DNA from: Prevotella sp.
GTDB lineage: Bacteria > Bacteroidota > Bacteroidia > Bacteroidales > Bacteroidaceae
Assembly: GCA_017424205.1 (NCBI GenBank)
Contig: JAFPAS010000280.1
Span: forward strand, 1-9,640
Length of the DNA stretch: 9,640 nt
Reading direction: 5' to 3'
Position 1 is the stretch's first letter. Each line of letters starts with the position of its first letter. Under the pieces are notes generated by a model, which was given only the letters and a program-made list of their open reading frames with translations, did no database searches and was not told the origin of the DNA. This document shows positions 1 through 6,998 of the stretch, piece by piece. The translations under genes and the position numbers were made by a program.

Positions 1-38
1 ATTCTGTCTGAATGTAAAACAAAAAAATAAAAGCAAAG

Positions 39-1184
39 ATGAAACTCTACGACGTATATCCATTATTCGATATAAATATTGTAAAAGGTCAGGGATGCCA
101 TGTTTGGGATGAAAACGGACAGGAATACCTCGACCTCTATGGCGGCCATGCCGTTATCAGTGTAGGCCACTGCCACCCTCATTATGTGGCAAAGATTAAC
201 GAACAGATCAGCAATCTCGGTTTCTATAGTAACTCTGTGATAAACCGTCTGCAGGAGAATGTGGCTGCGCGCATGGGTGCTATCAGCGGATATGATGATT
301 ATCAGCTTTTCCTGATAAACTCAGGTGCAGAAGCAAATGAAAACGCGCTGAAGCTCGCATCTTTTACTAACGGCCGCACACGTGTGCTTTCGGCAGAGAA
401 AGCTTTCCACGGCCGTACATCGCTTGCCGTAGAGGCAACGAATAATCCAAAGATTATTGCTCCGATCAATGCTAATAATCATGTTACATATCTTCCGCTC
501 AACGACCTTGAGGCATGGGAGACAGAACTGGCAAAGGGCGATGTCTGTGCATGTATCATTGAGTGCATACAGGGCGTAGGAGGCATACGCATGGCAACAG
601 CTGAGTTCGCTCAGGGACTGGCTGCCGCATGTAAGAAACATGGCACTGTGCTTATCTGTGATGAGATACAGTGCGGCTACGGACGCAGTGGCAAGTTTTT
701 TGCTCATCAGTGGCTTGGGATACGTCCAGACATGATAACTGTAGCGAAGGGTATTGCCAATGGCTTCCCGATGGGCGGAGTGCTCATCTCGCCAGACTTT
801 AAGCCTGAGTACGGACAGCTTGGCACAACATTCGGTGGCAACCATTTGGCTTGCGCGGCAGCACTTGCTGTAATGGACATCATGGAGCAGGAAAATCTTG
901 TGGAGAATGCACGCATAGTAGGTGACTACCTTATGGAGAAACTGACCGAGCTGAAGCAGACGGAGCCGCATATCGTTGATGTGCGCGGACGTGGTCTGAT
1001 GATTGGCATCGAACTGGATGTGCCGCATAAGGATGTTCGCCGTAAACTTATATTCGATGAACATTGCTTTACAGGTTGTGCCGGTACAAATATTGTACGT
1101 CTGCTCCCACCTTTATGCATGACTAAGGATATGGCTGACGAATTCATAGAGAAACTTAAGAAAGCATTAAACGCAATTCAGTAA
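39..1184 (+). CDS. argD: Acetyl/succinylornithine aminotransferase ArgD
   Basis: PLP-dependent class III aminotransferase of 381 residues that converts the N-acylated glutamate semialdehyde to N-acylornithine in arginine synthesis, in the cytoplasm. Visible motifs are NSGAEAN (94-100) and FHGRT (123-127) for cofactor binding, the DEIQCG segment with Asp208 that contacts the PLP ring nitrogen, and TVAKG with Lys237 as the Schiff-base lysine. Length and the full set of motifs fit an intact ArgD. The argF' gene further down is of the Bacteroides succinylornithine type, so the natural substrate is probably the succinylated form; that is inference. The start follows an A-rich leader without a clear Shine-Dalgarno site, as is usual in Bacteroidetes. 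The gene upstream, outside the window, may be argC. Other omega-aminotransferases are less likely given the proline/arginine neighbours. Confidence 0.93.
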   Translation: MKLYDVYPLFDINIVKGQGCHVWDENGQEYLDLYGGHAVISVGHCHPHYVAKINEQISNLGFYSNSVINRLQENVAARMGAISGYDDYQLFLINSGAEANENALKLASFTNGRTRVLSAEKAFHGRTSLAVEATNNPKIIAPINANNHVTYLPLNDLEAWETELAKGDVCACIIECIQGVGGIRMATAEFAQGLAAACKKHGTVLICDEIQCGYGRSGKFFAHQWLGIRPDMITVAKGIANGFPMGGVLISPDFKPEYGQLGTTFGGNHLACAAALAVMDIMEQENLVENARIVGDYLMEKLTELKQTEPHIVDVRGRGLMIGIELDVPHKDVRRKLIFDEHCFTGCAGTNIVRLLPPLCMTKDMADEFIEKLKKALNAIQ

Positions 1185-1197
1185 ATTGGTCTGAGAT

Positions 1198-1234
1198 GTT
1201 TGTTGCGAGTTTCCTTGATAAGGCTTAAACAAAC
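1198..1234 (+). other. Possible RNA hairpin after argD
   Basis: GTTTGTT (1198-1204) is complementary to AACAAAC (1228-1234), and the loop holds a second small stem, CCTT-GAT-AAGG (1213-1223). It lies in the 121-bp gap between argD and the pectate lyase gene and could be a weak terminator or processing site. There is no T-tract and the outer stem is AT-rich, so it may be chance. I found no convincing TAnnTTTG promoter in the rest of this gap. Confidence 0.22.
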
Positions 1235-1305
1235 TACAGGAGTGCAATTTGCTTCAATAACGTTTTAGGCTTTTATAAATTATATCATACCTATAAAATC
1301 CCGAT

Positions 1306-2664
1306 ATGTATACTGCAAGATTCATGTTTTCCCTCTTGTCGGCAATCTTCGCTCTTCAGGTAATGGCGCAGGATGCTCCGGTTGATGCTGCTGCATACTT
1401 TAGCGGTGAGCCATTCGGTTGGGCTGTCTGTTCTGATGCCAGCGGCAAGGCTTATGTGTTGGATGGTGGAAATCGTTCTGCTGCTCCGAAAACAATCGTT
1501 CTTTACAGCAGTGGTGGCGATGATTACAATGCCATCTTCAATGCAATAAAACAGTATGATATAATAATCTTCGATGGTTCGAAGGGCGATTTCGTACTCT
1601 CTAAGTATATGGATATCAAAGGATACAAGAATAAATCGCTTATCGGACGCAACGGAGCATGCCTTCGCACGCAGTGGCATATAACGCCAGAGTTGAAGGC
1701 TGTACTGACAGCTGCCAATCTCGGACAGTACTCAAGCAATGCAGGAACTGGTGGCACTCTAAGCAACGGACAGAAGGTTGACGAGGCGAGAGAGCTTCAT
1801 ACGCGCCAGACGATTATTGATTATAGCGGCGACAAGACAGAGGCATACCGCAAGTCGGGATTCTTCGCTATCAATACTTCAAATGAGAACCTCATATTCC
1901 GTAATTTGAAATTCTATGGACCAGGTTGCGTGGATGTAGGTGGCGCAGATATCATATCAAACAATGGAGCTACACATGTGTGGATTGACCATTGTGAATT
2001 TGTTGACGGCATGGACGGAAACCTTGACAGCGGAAAGCGTGAAGGCAGCGAGCAGTTTGTTACATATTCTTGGAATGTGTTCCGATATACAGAGCGCAGT
2101 TTCTCACACCCGTATTCCAATGGAGTAGGGTGGAATAAAGGTTATCTGCAATACATCACATACTCAAACAATATCTGGGGCAGCGGATGCGAACGCCGTT
2201 TGCCGCAGGCTGACTGGGTATATCTTCACATGCTAAATAACTACTACAACTGTGCTGGCAATGCGGTGGCTATAGCAGTCAATGCCAAATCGCATGCGCT
2301 TATAGAAGGTAATTATGCAGCCAGCGGTGTGAATAAGCCTTTCGCCCCAGGCAATTATTCTGATATGTTCTACTGTGCTCGAGACAACTATGGGTTCGGA
2401 GCATATAATGATAAGAGCAATACATCGAAGTCGCTTGATGTGCCTTACAAGTATTCTTACATACCTGCGAAGGATGTCCCTGCCGTATTGGAGGGGCAGC
2501 ATGGAGCTGGTGCGACTCTCGACGATATAATCGGGACGACAGATATAGAAAATATTGTGGCAGAACCTATATGCGGCAAAGCCTATAATGTTATGGGGCA
2601 GCAGACAAGTCATAATGCAAAGGGACTGGTTATAATAAACGGAAAGAAATACATAAACAGATAA
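1306..2664 (+). CDS. Secreted pectate lyase, polysaccharide lyase family 1
   Basis: Cleaves polygalacturonate by beta-elimination outside the cytoplasm. Residues 1-21 form a signal peptide with a hydrophobic core, probably cut at VMA|QD after Ala21. The right-handed beta-helix carries the family 1 signatures: WIDHCEF (226-232), the calcium-binding DGMDGNLD segment with Asp237 and Asp241, VTYSWNVF (252-259), and an R-L-P (298-300) whose arginine is the expected catalytic base. The final part (about 426-452: AYNVMGQQ, then a KGLVIINGKKYI stretch) resembles the short C-terminal tails of Prevotella secreted proteins and may be a type IX secretion signal. It sits between argD and proC, and its TAA shares one base with the proC ATG, so proC translation is probably coupled to it. 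This is an unexpected place for a carbohydrate-active enzyme. A later Met (residue 7) is an alternative start but leaves a signal peptide without its arginine. Confidence 0.9.
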   Translation: MYTARFMFSLLSAIFALQVMAQDAPVDAAAYFSGEPFGWAVCSDASGKAYVLDGGNRSAAPKTIVLYSSGGDDYNAIFNAIKQYDIIIFDGSKGDFVLSKYMDIKGYKNKSLIGRNGACLRTQWHITPELKAVLTAANLGQYSSNAGTGGTLSNGQKVDEARELHTRQTIIDYSGDKTEAYRKSGFFAINTSNENLIFRNLKFYGPGCVDVGGADIISNNGATHVWIDHCEFVDGMDGNLDSGKREGSEQFVTYSWNVFRYTERSFSHPYSNGVGWNKGYLQYITYSNNIWGSGCERRLPQADWVYLHMLNNYYNCAGNAVAIAVNAKSHALIEGNYAASGVNKPFAPGNYSDMFYCARDNYGFGAYNDKSNTSKSLDVPYKYSYIPAKDVPAVLEGQHGAGATLDDIIGTTDIENIVAEPICGKAYNVMGQQTSHNAKGLVIINGKKYINR

Positions 2665-3455
2665 TGAAATTATCAGTAATTGGTGCAGGTGCAATGGGCG
2701 GTGCCACCGTCGAGGGCTTGCTGAAAACAGACATTTTTAGTGCGCAGGATATCACTGTGGCTGATCCTTATGAGCCAGTGCTGCATCGTTTCAATCAGTT
2801 GGGTACACAGACAACAACATGTAATGCAGAAGCTGTGGCTGATAAGGATATTGTTATGGTTGTGGTAAAGCCGTGGCTCGTCGAGTCTGTACTCGAAGGA
2901 ATAAAGGATAAGATGGACTACTGCCGCCAGATACTTGTAGTTGTTGCGGCAGGTGTATCGTCAGATGACATACTCCGATGGTTAGATAAAGGCGACGGCC
3001 ATACGCCGAAACTTGCGCTTGCTATTCCGAATACTGCCATAGCTCAGTGTAAGTCTATGACGTTTCTTGTACCAGTGACCCTCTCACCGGAAGAGAAAGA
3101 TACCGTATGTGGCATCTTTAATTCTGTGGGCAAGGCTATGATTGTCGAAGAGCGCATGCTGGCTGCTGGTACAACCCTTGCATCATGTGGCATAGCATAC
3201 GCCATGCGTTATGTGCGTGCAGCATCAGAAGGCGGAGTTGAGATAGGCTTCAAGGCTGATGACGCAAAGGATATCGTGCTTCAGACAATAAAAGGTGCAG
3301 TAGAGCTTCTGCAGGCTAATGGTAATCACCCAGAGGCAGAGATAGACAAGGTGACGACACCTGGAGGAGTGACCATCCGCGGACTCAACGAAATGGAGCA
3401 TGCTGGATTCACAAGTGCTGTGATACGCGGTCTGAAGGCAGGAATGAAAAATTAG
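2664..3455 (+). CDS. proC: Pyrroline-5-carboxylate reductase ProC
   Basis: Reduces 1-pyrroline-5-carboxylate to proline with NAD(P)H, the last step of proline synthesis. The protein has 263 residues, normal for the family. The Rossmann dinucleotide-binding loop GAGAMGG is at 7-13, VKP at 68-70, IPNT at 121-124, and the family signature TTPGGVTIRGL at 231-241 near the C-terminal dimerisation helices. The start is fixed by TAATG: its A is the last base of the pectate lyase stop codon, so ribosomes finishing the lyase can reinitiate here. It is followed after 52 bp by proB, with no promoter or terminator that I can recognise between them. No key residue is missing. Confidence 0.95.
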   Translation: MKLSVIGAGAMGGATVEGLLKTDIFSAQDITVADPYEPVLHRFNQLGTQTTTCNAEAVADKDIVMVVVKPWLVESVLEGIKDKMDYCRQILVVVAAGVSSDDILRWLDKGDGHTPKLALAIPNTAIAQCKSMTFLVPVTLSPEEKDTVCGIFNSVGKAMIVEERMLAAGTTLASCGIAYAMRYVRAASEGGVEIGFKADDAKDIVLQTIKGAVELLQANGNHPEAEIDKVTTPGGVTIRGLNEMEHAGFTSAVIRGLKAGMKN

Positions 3456-3507
3456 AATGCCAGGGAGCTTAAAGAAAATCAAGATACATTAAGGTAACGA
3501 TAATAAG

Positions 3508-4272
3508 GTGGAACGTATTGTAGTTAAGGTAGGCTCTAATGTGCTTACAACATCAAAAGGAAAACTCAACATAACTCGTCTGTCGGCTTTGGTCGATCAG
3601 ATAGCATGGCTTAAGGAGCACAGATATGAGGTGATACTTGTGTCATCGGGTGCTGTGGCATGTGGACGTAGCGAGTTGAAAGTAGAGTTTGAACTTGATT
3701 CGGTAGAGCAGAGACAGTTGTTTTCGTCTATCGGACAGGTGAAATTGGTTAATCTTTATTATGATTTGTTCCGCGAATATGGTATTCATATCGGACAAGT
3801 TCTTACCATGAAGGAGAATTTCCAGATTGGCGAGCAGTATGATAACCAGAAAGCCTGTATGGAAGTGATGCTTGACAATGGCGTTATTCCTGTTGTAAAT
3901 GAGAATGACACTGTATGTGTGACAGAACTTATGTTCACAGACAACGACGAGCTGTCAGGCCTTATAGCCAGGATGATGAATGCTAAGACACTGATATTGT
4001 TGTCGAATATAGATGGCATATACGATGGCGATCCGTCTGATTCCGGCAGTTCAGTCATTACTAAGGTCAGAGCAGAGGATAATCTGGAGAAGTTTATACA
4101 GACAGGAAAAAGCTCTGCAGGAAGAGGAGGCATGGCCTCAAAATACAATACAGCACGCTCTGTTGCAGAGAGTGGCATACGCGTTATCATAGCTAACGGC
4201 AATAGAGATAATATTTTGCCTGATGTGCTGACAAAACCAGAAGATACTATACATACGGAATTCGTAGTATAA
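3508..4272 (+). CDS. proB: Glutamate 5-kinase ProB, short form without PUA
   Basis: Phosphorylates the gamma-carboxylate of glutamate with ATP, the first and usually feedback-controlled step of proline synthesis. Only the amino acid kinase domain is present (254 residues): Lys7 in VVKVGS, SSGAV at 46-50, NEND at 131-134, DNDELSG at 145-151, LLSNIDGIYDGDP around 164-176, and the ATP-site GRGGM with Lys212. The C-terminal PUA domain of the longer enzymes (367 residues in E. coli) is absent and the protein ends cleanly, so this is a natural short form and not a truncation. The start is GTG at 3508: an in-frame TAA at 3490-3492 blocks any earlier start, and the next codons already encode the first strand with Lys7. 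GTG is an uncommon start in this group and may lower expression. It is 29 bp ahead of its partner proA. Confidence 0.93.
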   Translation: MERIVVKVGSNVLTTSKGKLNITRLSALVDQIAWLKEHRYEVILVSSGAVACGRSELKVEFELDSVEQRQLFSSIGQVKLVNLYYDLFREYGIHIGQVLTMKENFQIGEQYDNQKACMEVMLDNGVIPVVNENDTVCVTELMFTDNDELSGLIARMMNAKTLILLSNIDGIYDGDPSDSGSSVITKVRAEDNLEKFIQTGKSSAGRGGMASKYNTARSVAESGIRVIIANGNRDNILPDVLTKPEDTIHTEFVV

Positions 4273-4301
4273 TACATATACACACACAACACATAAACAC
4301 A

Positions 4302-5531
4302 ATGAACGAGATTTTTCAGAGAACGAAGAATGCAAGTTATTCGCTTGCGCTGATTCCTGACGAGGAGAAAAGCAGGATATTGCTGTCTATAGCAGATGCC
4401 ATAACGCAGAATATGGAAATACTGCTTGAGGCGAACAGTAAGGACTTGGCACGCATGGAACAGAGCAATCCGCTGTATGACAGGCTGCAACTGACGGAGC
4501 AACGCCTTCAGGACATAGCTTCTGACATGCGCAATGTGGCAGCGCTACCATCTCCGCTCGGACATATCACATGCGAGAACACTCTGCCTAACGGACTGCA
4601 GTTACGACGCATATCTGTTCCTTTCGGCGTTATAGGAATGATATACGAGGCGCGCCCGAATGTAACGTTTGATGTCTTCTCGCTCTGCTTTAAGTCTGGC
4701 AACGCCAGTGTGCTGAAAGGCGGTAAGGATGCTGAGGATTCTAATCTCGCCATTGTGGCTATGATAAAGGATGTGCTGAAGAAAGAAAATGTCAGTCCTG
4801 ATGTCATAAACCTTCTGCCGGCAACTCATGAAGCAACGGCTGAAATGCTTAATGCTGTGGGGTATATAGATCTTTGTATACCGCGAGGCGGGAAAAAACT
4901 GATAGAATTTGTGCGCGATAATGCCCGCGTGCCAGTAATCGAAACGGGTGCAGGTGTCGTCCATACATATTTTGATAAAGACGGTGACCTTGAGAAGGCT
5001 AAGGCTATAGTGAACAATGCAAAGACGCGGCGTGTCTCTGTATGCAATGCGCTCGACTGCCTGCTTGTACATAGCAGCCGCCTTGCTGATTTGAAGGAAC
5101 TGCTATCGCCTATGATGGGTGTGGTTGAGTTTTATGCTGATAGCCGTGCTGCATCATGTCTTTATTCTGCACTTCTCTGCGATGATGACGACGAGACAGT
5201 ATACGGACGTGAATGGATGGATCATAAACTGAGCATAAAGACAGTCGACTCGCTCGAGGAGGCGTTGCTCCACATCAGACGCTATAGCTCAGGACATTCT
5301 GAGGCTATCGTAACAGAGAATAAAGAGACGGCACGAATCTTCCAGCAGCAGGTTGACGCTGCTTGCGTCTATGTCAATGCTCCAACATCATTCACTGACG
5401 GAGCACAGTTCGGATTAGGTGCAGAAATTGGAATCTCTACCCAGAAACTCGGACCGCGCGGCCCGATGGCACTCAACGAGATGACTACATACAAGTGGCT
5501 CATCAACGGTGATGGACAGATAAGGAAGTAG
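4302..5531 (+). CDS. proA: Gamma-glutamyl phosphate reductase ProA
   Basis: NADPH-dependent reductase that turns glutamyl 5-phosphate into glutamate 5-semialdehyde, which cyclises to the ProC substrate. The protein is of the aldehyde dehydrogenase superfamily and has 409 residues, close to the usual 415-420. Visible family features are IYEARPNVT (114-122), KGGKDAEDSN (139-148), PRGGKKLI (194-201) and the catalytic Cys248 in VSVCNALDC. The gene follows proB after 29 bp of an A/C-rich leader with no G between 4274 and 4301, consistent with the unstructured, Shine-Dalgarno-free leaders of Bacteroidetes. Kinase and reductase are adjacent, which suits handing over the labile acyl phosphate. A tandem repeat element starts a few bases after its TAG stop. 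Confidence 0.95.
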   Translation: MNEIFQRTKNASYSLALIPDEEKSRILLSIADAITQNMEILLEANSKDLARMEQSNPLYDRLQLTEQRLQDIASDMRNVAALPSPLGHITCENTLPNGLQLRRISVPFGVIGMIYEARPNVTFDVFSLCFKSGNASVLKGGKDAEDSNLAIVAMIKDVLKKENVSPDVINLLPATHEATAEMLNAVGYIDLCIPRGGKKLIEFVRDNARVPVIETGAGVVHTYFDKDGDLEKAKAIVNNAKTRRVSVCNALDCLLVHSSRLADLKELLSPMMGVVEFYADSRAASCLYSALLCDDDDETVYGREWMDHKLSIKTVDSLEEALLHIRRYSSGHSEAIVTENKETARIFQQQVDAACVYVNAPTSFTDGAQFGLGAEIGISTQKLGPRGPMALNEMTTYKWLINGDGQIRK

Positions 5532-5547
5532 TCAAGTTGATTGTTAG

Positions 5548-5595
5548 TAGACGAGTAGACAAGTAGACGAGTAAACAAGTAGACGAGTAAACGAG
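5548..5595 (+). repeat. Octamer tandem array, copy A
   Basis: Six exact-length 8-bp units of consensus TARACRAG: TAGACGAG, TAGACAAG, TAGACGAG, TAAACAAG, TAGACGAG, TAAACGAG. Most units alternate CGAG and CAAG, giving a 16-bp higher-order period. The recognisable element begins at GTTAG (5543), 11 bases after the proA stop. A 30-bp spacer (5596-5625, containing GATAAC) separates it from the heptamer array. The same composite occurs inverted after argF'. Confidence 0.93.
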
Positions 5596-5625
5596 TTACT
5601 TGTTACGTGAACGATGACGATAACT

Positions 5626-5688
5626 TTAACCATTAACCGTTAACCATTAAACTTTAACCCTTAAACTTTAACCCATAACCCATAATCA
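5626..5688 (+). repeat. Heptamer tandem array, copy A
   Basis: Nine 7-bp units: TTAACCA, TTAACCG, TTAACCA, TTAAACT, TTAACCC, TTAAACT, TTAACCC, ATAACCC, ATAATCA. The middle part alternates TTAAAC and TTAACC, giving a 14-bp higher-order unit. It ends 8 bases before the argF' start codon, so the array forms nearly the whole leader of argF'. I see no TAnnTTTG promoter between proA and argF', hence argF' is probably read from upstream through this array. Confidence 0.93.
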
Positions 5689-5696
5689 TATCTCAC

Positions 5697-6734
5697 ATGA
5701 AATCATTTGTTAATCCACAAGACCTCGGTGATTTGCAGATTGCAATGCAGGAGGCTTTTGAAATAAAGAACGACAGATTCAAGTATCAGCATCTTGGCAA
5801 GAACAAGACGCTCATGATGATATTCTTCAATAACTCGCTGCGCACCAGACTGTCTACTCAGAAGGCAGCGATGAATCTTGGCATGAATGTCATAGTGCTC
5901 GATGTAAATGCTGGTGCATGGAAACTTGAAACAGAAAGAGGCGTCATCATGGATGGCGACAAGGCTGAGCATTTGCTTGAGGCTATACCTGTCATGGCGT
6001 CATATTGTGATGTTATCGGCGTGCGTTCGTTCGCAGGACTGTCTGACCGTGAATACGACTATGCGGAAACTGTGCTTAACCAGTTCCTGAAATACAGCGG
6101 TAAGCCGGTATTCGCAATGGAAACAGCAACGGTTCATCCGCTACAGGCGTTTGCAGACCTTATCACGATGGAGGAGTCATGGGCAAAAGAACATAGCTAC
6201 TCGCTTGGTTCTGACTTCACGTTCAGCCATCCGAAGATGAAGGCAGTACTGACATGGGCGCCTCATTGCAGAGCATTGCCGCAGGCTGTGCCAAACTCTT
6301 TCGCTCAGTGGATGCTGGCTGCACCTGATGTAGAACTGGTGGTCACTCATCCTGAGGGATACGAACTCGACCCGCAGTTCCTGCAATATCGTAATCCGGC
6401 AACAGGTGAGATTCGCCAGGCTGTAGTGGAATATGACCAGAAGAAAGCATTTGAAGGTGCAGACTTCATCTATGCCAAGAACTGGTCTTGCCCGGGTGTG
6501 TCAAAGCCTGAGGCGTATGGACAGATTCTGTCTAAGGATATGTCGTGGACAGTAGACACAGAACACATGTCATGGACAAACAACGGCAAGTTCATGCACT
6601 GTCTGCCTGTGCGTCGCGGACTCATTGTTACAGACGATGTCATAGAGTCGCAGAACTCTCTTGTCATACCAGAGGCAGCAAATCGTGAAATATCATGCTC
6701 TGTAGTACTTAAGAGAATCCTTGAGAATCTATAA
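5697..6734 (+). CDS. argF': N-succinylornithine carbamoyltransferase ArgF'
   Basis: Transfers a carbamoyl group from carbamoyl phosphate to N-acylated ornithine, forming the N-acylcitrulline of the acylated arginine pathway. The carbamoyl phosphate site is SLRTR (47-51) with HPLQ at 147-150; HCLPVRRG (301-308) and a near-standard VIPEAANRE (323-331) lie in the C-terminal domain. Much of the chain, such as FEIKNDRFKY and WKLETERGVIMDGDK, matches the Bacteroides fragilis succinylornithine enzyme as I remember it. At residue 90, the position reported to set specificity (Pro in B. fragilis, Glu in acetylornithine enzymes), this protein has Ala, which should favour succinylornithine. It has 345 residues against about 318, with extra loops near 161-180, 231-243 and 264-271. 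It is not ordinary ornithine carbamoyltransferase. The gene is bounded by two inverted repeat elements and followed by a strong hairpin. Confidence 0.9.
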   Translation: MKSFVNPQDLGDLQIAMQEAFEIKNDRFKYQHLGKNKTLMMIFFNNSLRTRLSTQKAAMNLGMNVIVLDVNAGAWKLETERGVIMDGDKAEHLLEAIPVMASYCDVIGVRSFAGLSDREYDYAETVLNQFLKYSGKPVFAMETATVHPLQAFADLITMEESWAKEHSYSLGSDFTFSHPKMKAVLTWAPHCRALPQAVPNSFAQWMLAAPDVELVVTHPEGYELDPQFLQYRNPATGEIRQAVVEYDQKKAFEGADFIYAKNWSCPGVSKPEAYGQILSKDMSWTVDTEHMSWTNNGKFMHCLPVRRGLIVTDDVIESQNSLVIPEAANREISCSVVLKRILENL

Positions 6735-6755
6735 CCAGAACAAGTACACTATATA

Positions 6756-6804
6756 TTTATACGATTATGGGGAACAGCAACGCTGCTCCCCATAATCGTA
6801 TAAA
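6756..6804. terminator. Long bidirectional terminator hairpin
   Basis: Arms of 23 bases (6756-6778 and 6782-6804) pair with a single mismatch around the 3-base loop AAC; the core is TACGATTATGGGG with its complement. It begins 22 bp after the argF' stop and lies between the plus-strand biosynthesis cluster and the convergent kinase gene, so it can end both transcripts. There is only a short A/T flank and no long T-tract, so stability would have to come from the stem. Confidence 0.8.
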
Positions 6805-6829
6805 AGCATTTGGTTTACTTATCTATTAA

Positions 6830-6913
6830 TTAAGGTTTAACGGTTAAGGTTTAATGGTTAACGTTTAATGGTTAAGGTTTAATGGTTAAAGTTTAACGGT
6901 TAATGGTTAATGG
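6830..6913 (-). repeat. Heptamer tandem array, copy B (inverted)
   Basis: Twelve uninterrupted 7-bp units, on the plus strand TTAAGGT, TTAACGG, TTAAGGT, TTAATGG and so on to TTAATGG. Read on the minus strand this gives three TTAACCN units, then alternating TTAAAC and TTAACC, the same internal order as copy A. A 21-bp spacer (6914-6934) follows; its minus strand contains GATAAC, as in copy A. Confidence 0.93.
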
Positions 6914-6934
6914 TTCTCGTTATCTGTTGCCAAT

Positions 6935-6990
6935 AACTCGTCTACTCGTTTACTTGTTTACTCGTCAACTTGTATACTTGTCTCCTCGTC
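6935..6990 (-). repeat. Octamer tandem array, copy B (inverted)
   Basis: Seven 8-bp units on the plus strand: AACTCGTC, TACTCGTT, TACTTGTT, TACTCGTC, AACTTGTA, TACTTGTC, TCCTCGTC, the complement of the copy A consensus. On the minus strand the element starts with GTTAG (6997-6993), directly after the kinase stop codon, just as copy A starts with GTTAG after proA. Confidence 0.92.
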
Positions 6991-6998
6991 AACTAACC

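Noticed and set aside
321..1064. 247-codon minus-strand ORF opposite argD
   Set aside because: It is the antisense shadow of a well-supported argD; its translation is rich in Cys and His and shows no domain.
1185..1305. Riboswitch or T-box in the argD-pel gap
   Set aside because: Only one weak AT-rich hairpin is visible; no conserved riboswitch or T-box motif is recognised.
3786..4502. 238-codon minus-strand ORF across proB and proA
   Set aside because: It lies opposite the conserved motifs of two known genes and has low-complexity, motif-free translation.
5543..5688. CRISPR array
   Set aside because: Units are 7 and 8 bp, directly adjacent and without unique spacers; no cas genes are near.
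5626..5688. Telomere-like sequence or replication origin iterons
   Set aside because: The TTAACC units resemble telomere repeats only superficially; they are internal, diverged, occur in two inverted intergenic copies, and there is no replication initiator gene.
5548..6990. argF' as a recently mobile cassette bounded by inverted repeats
   Set aside because: No transposase or integrase lies between the arrays, argF' is in its expected pathway context, and the orientation of each copy is better explained by the gene upstream of it.
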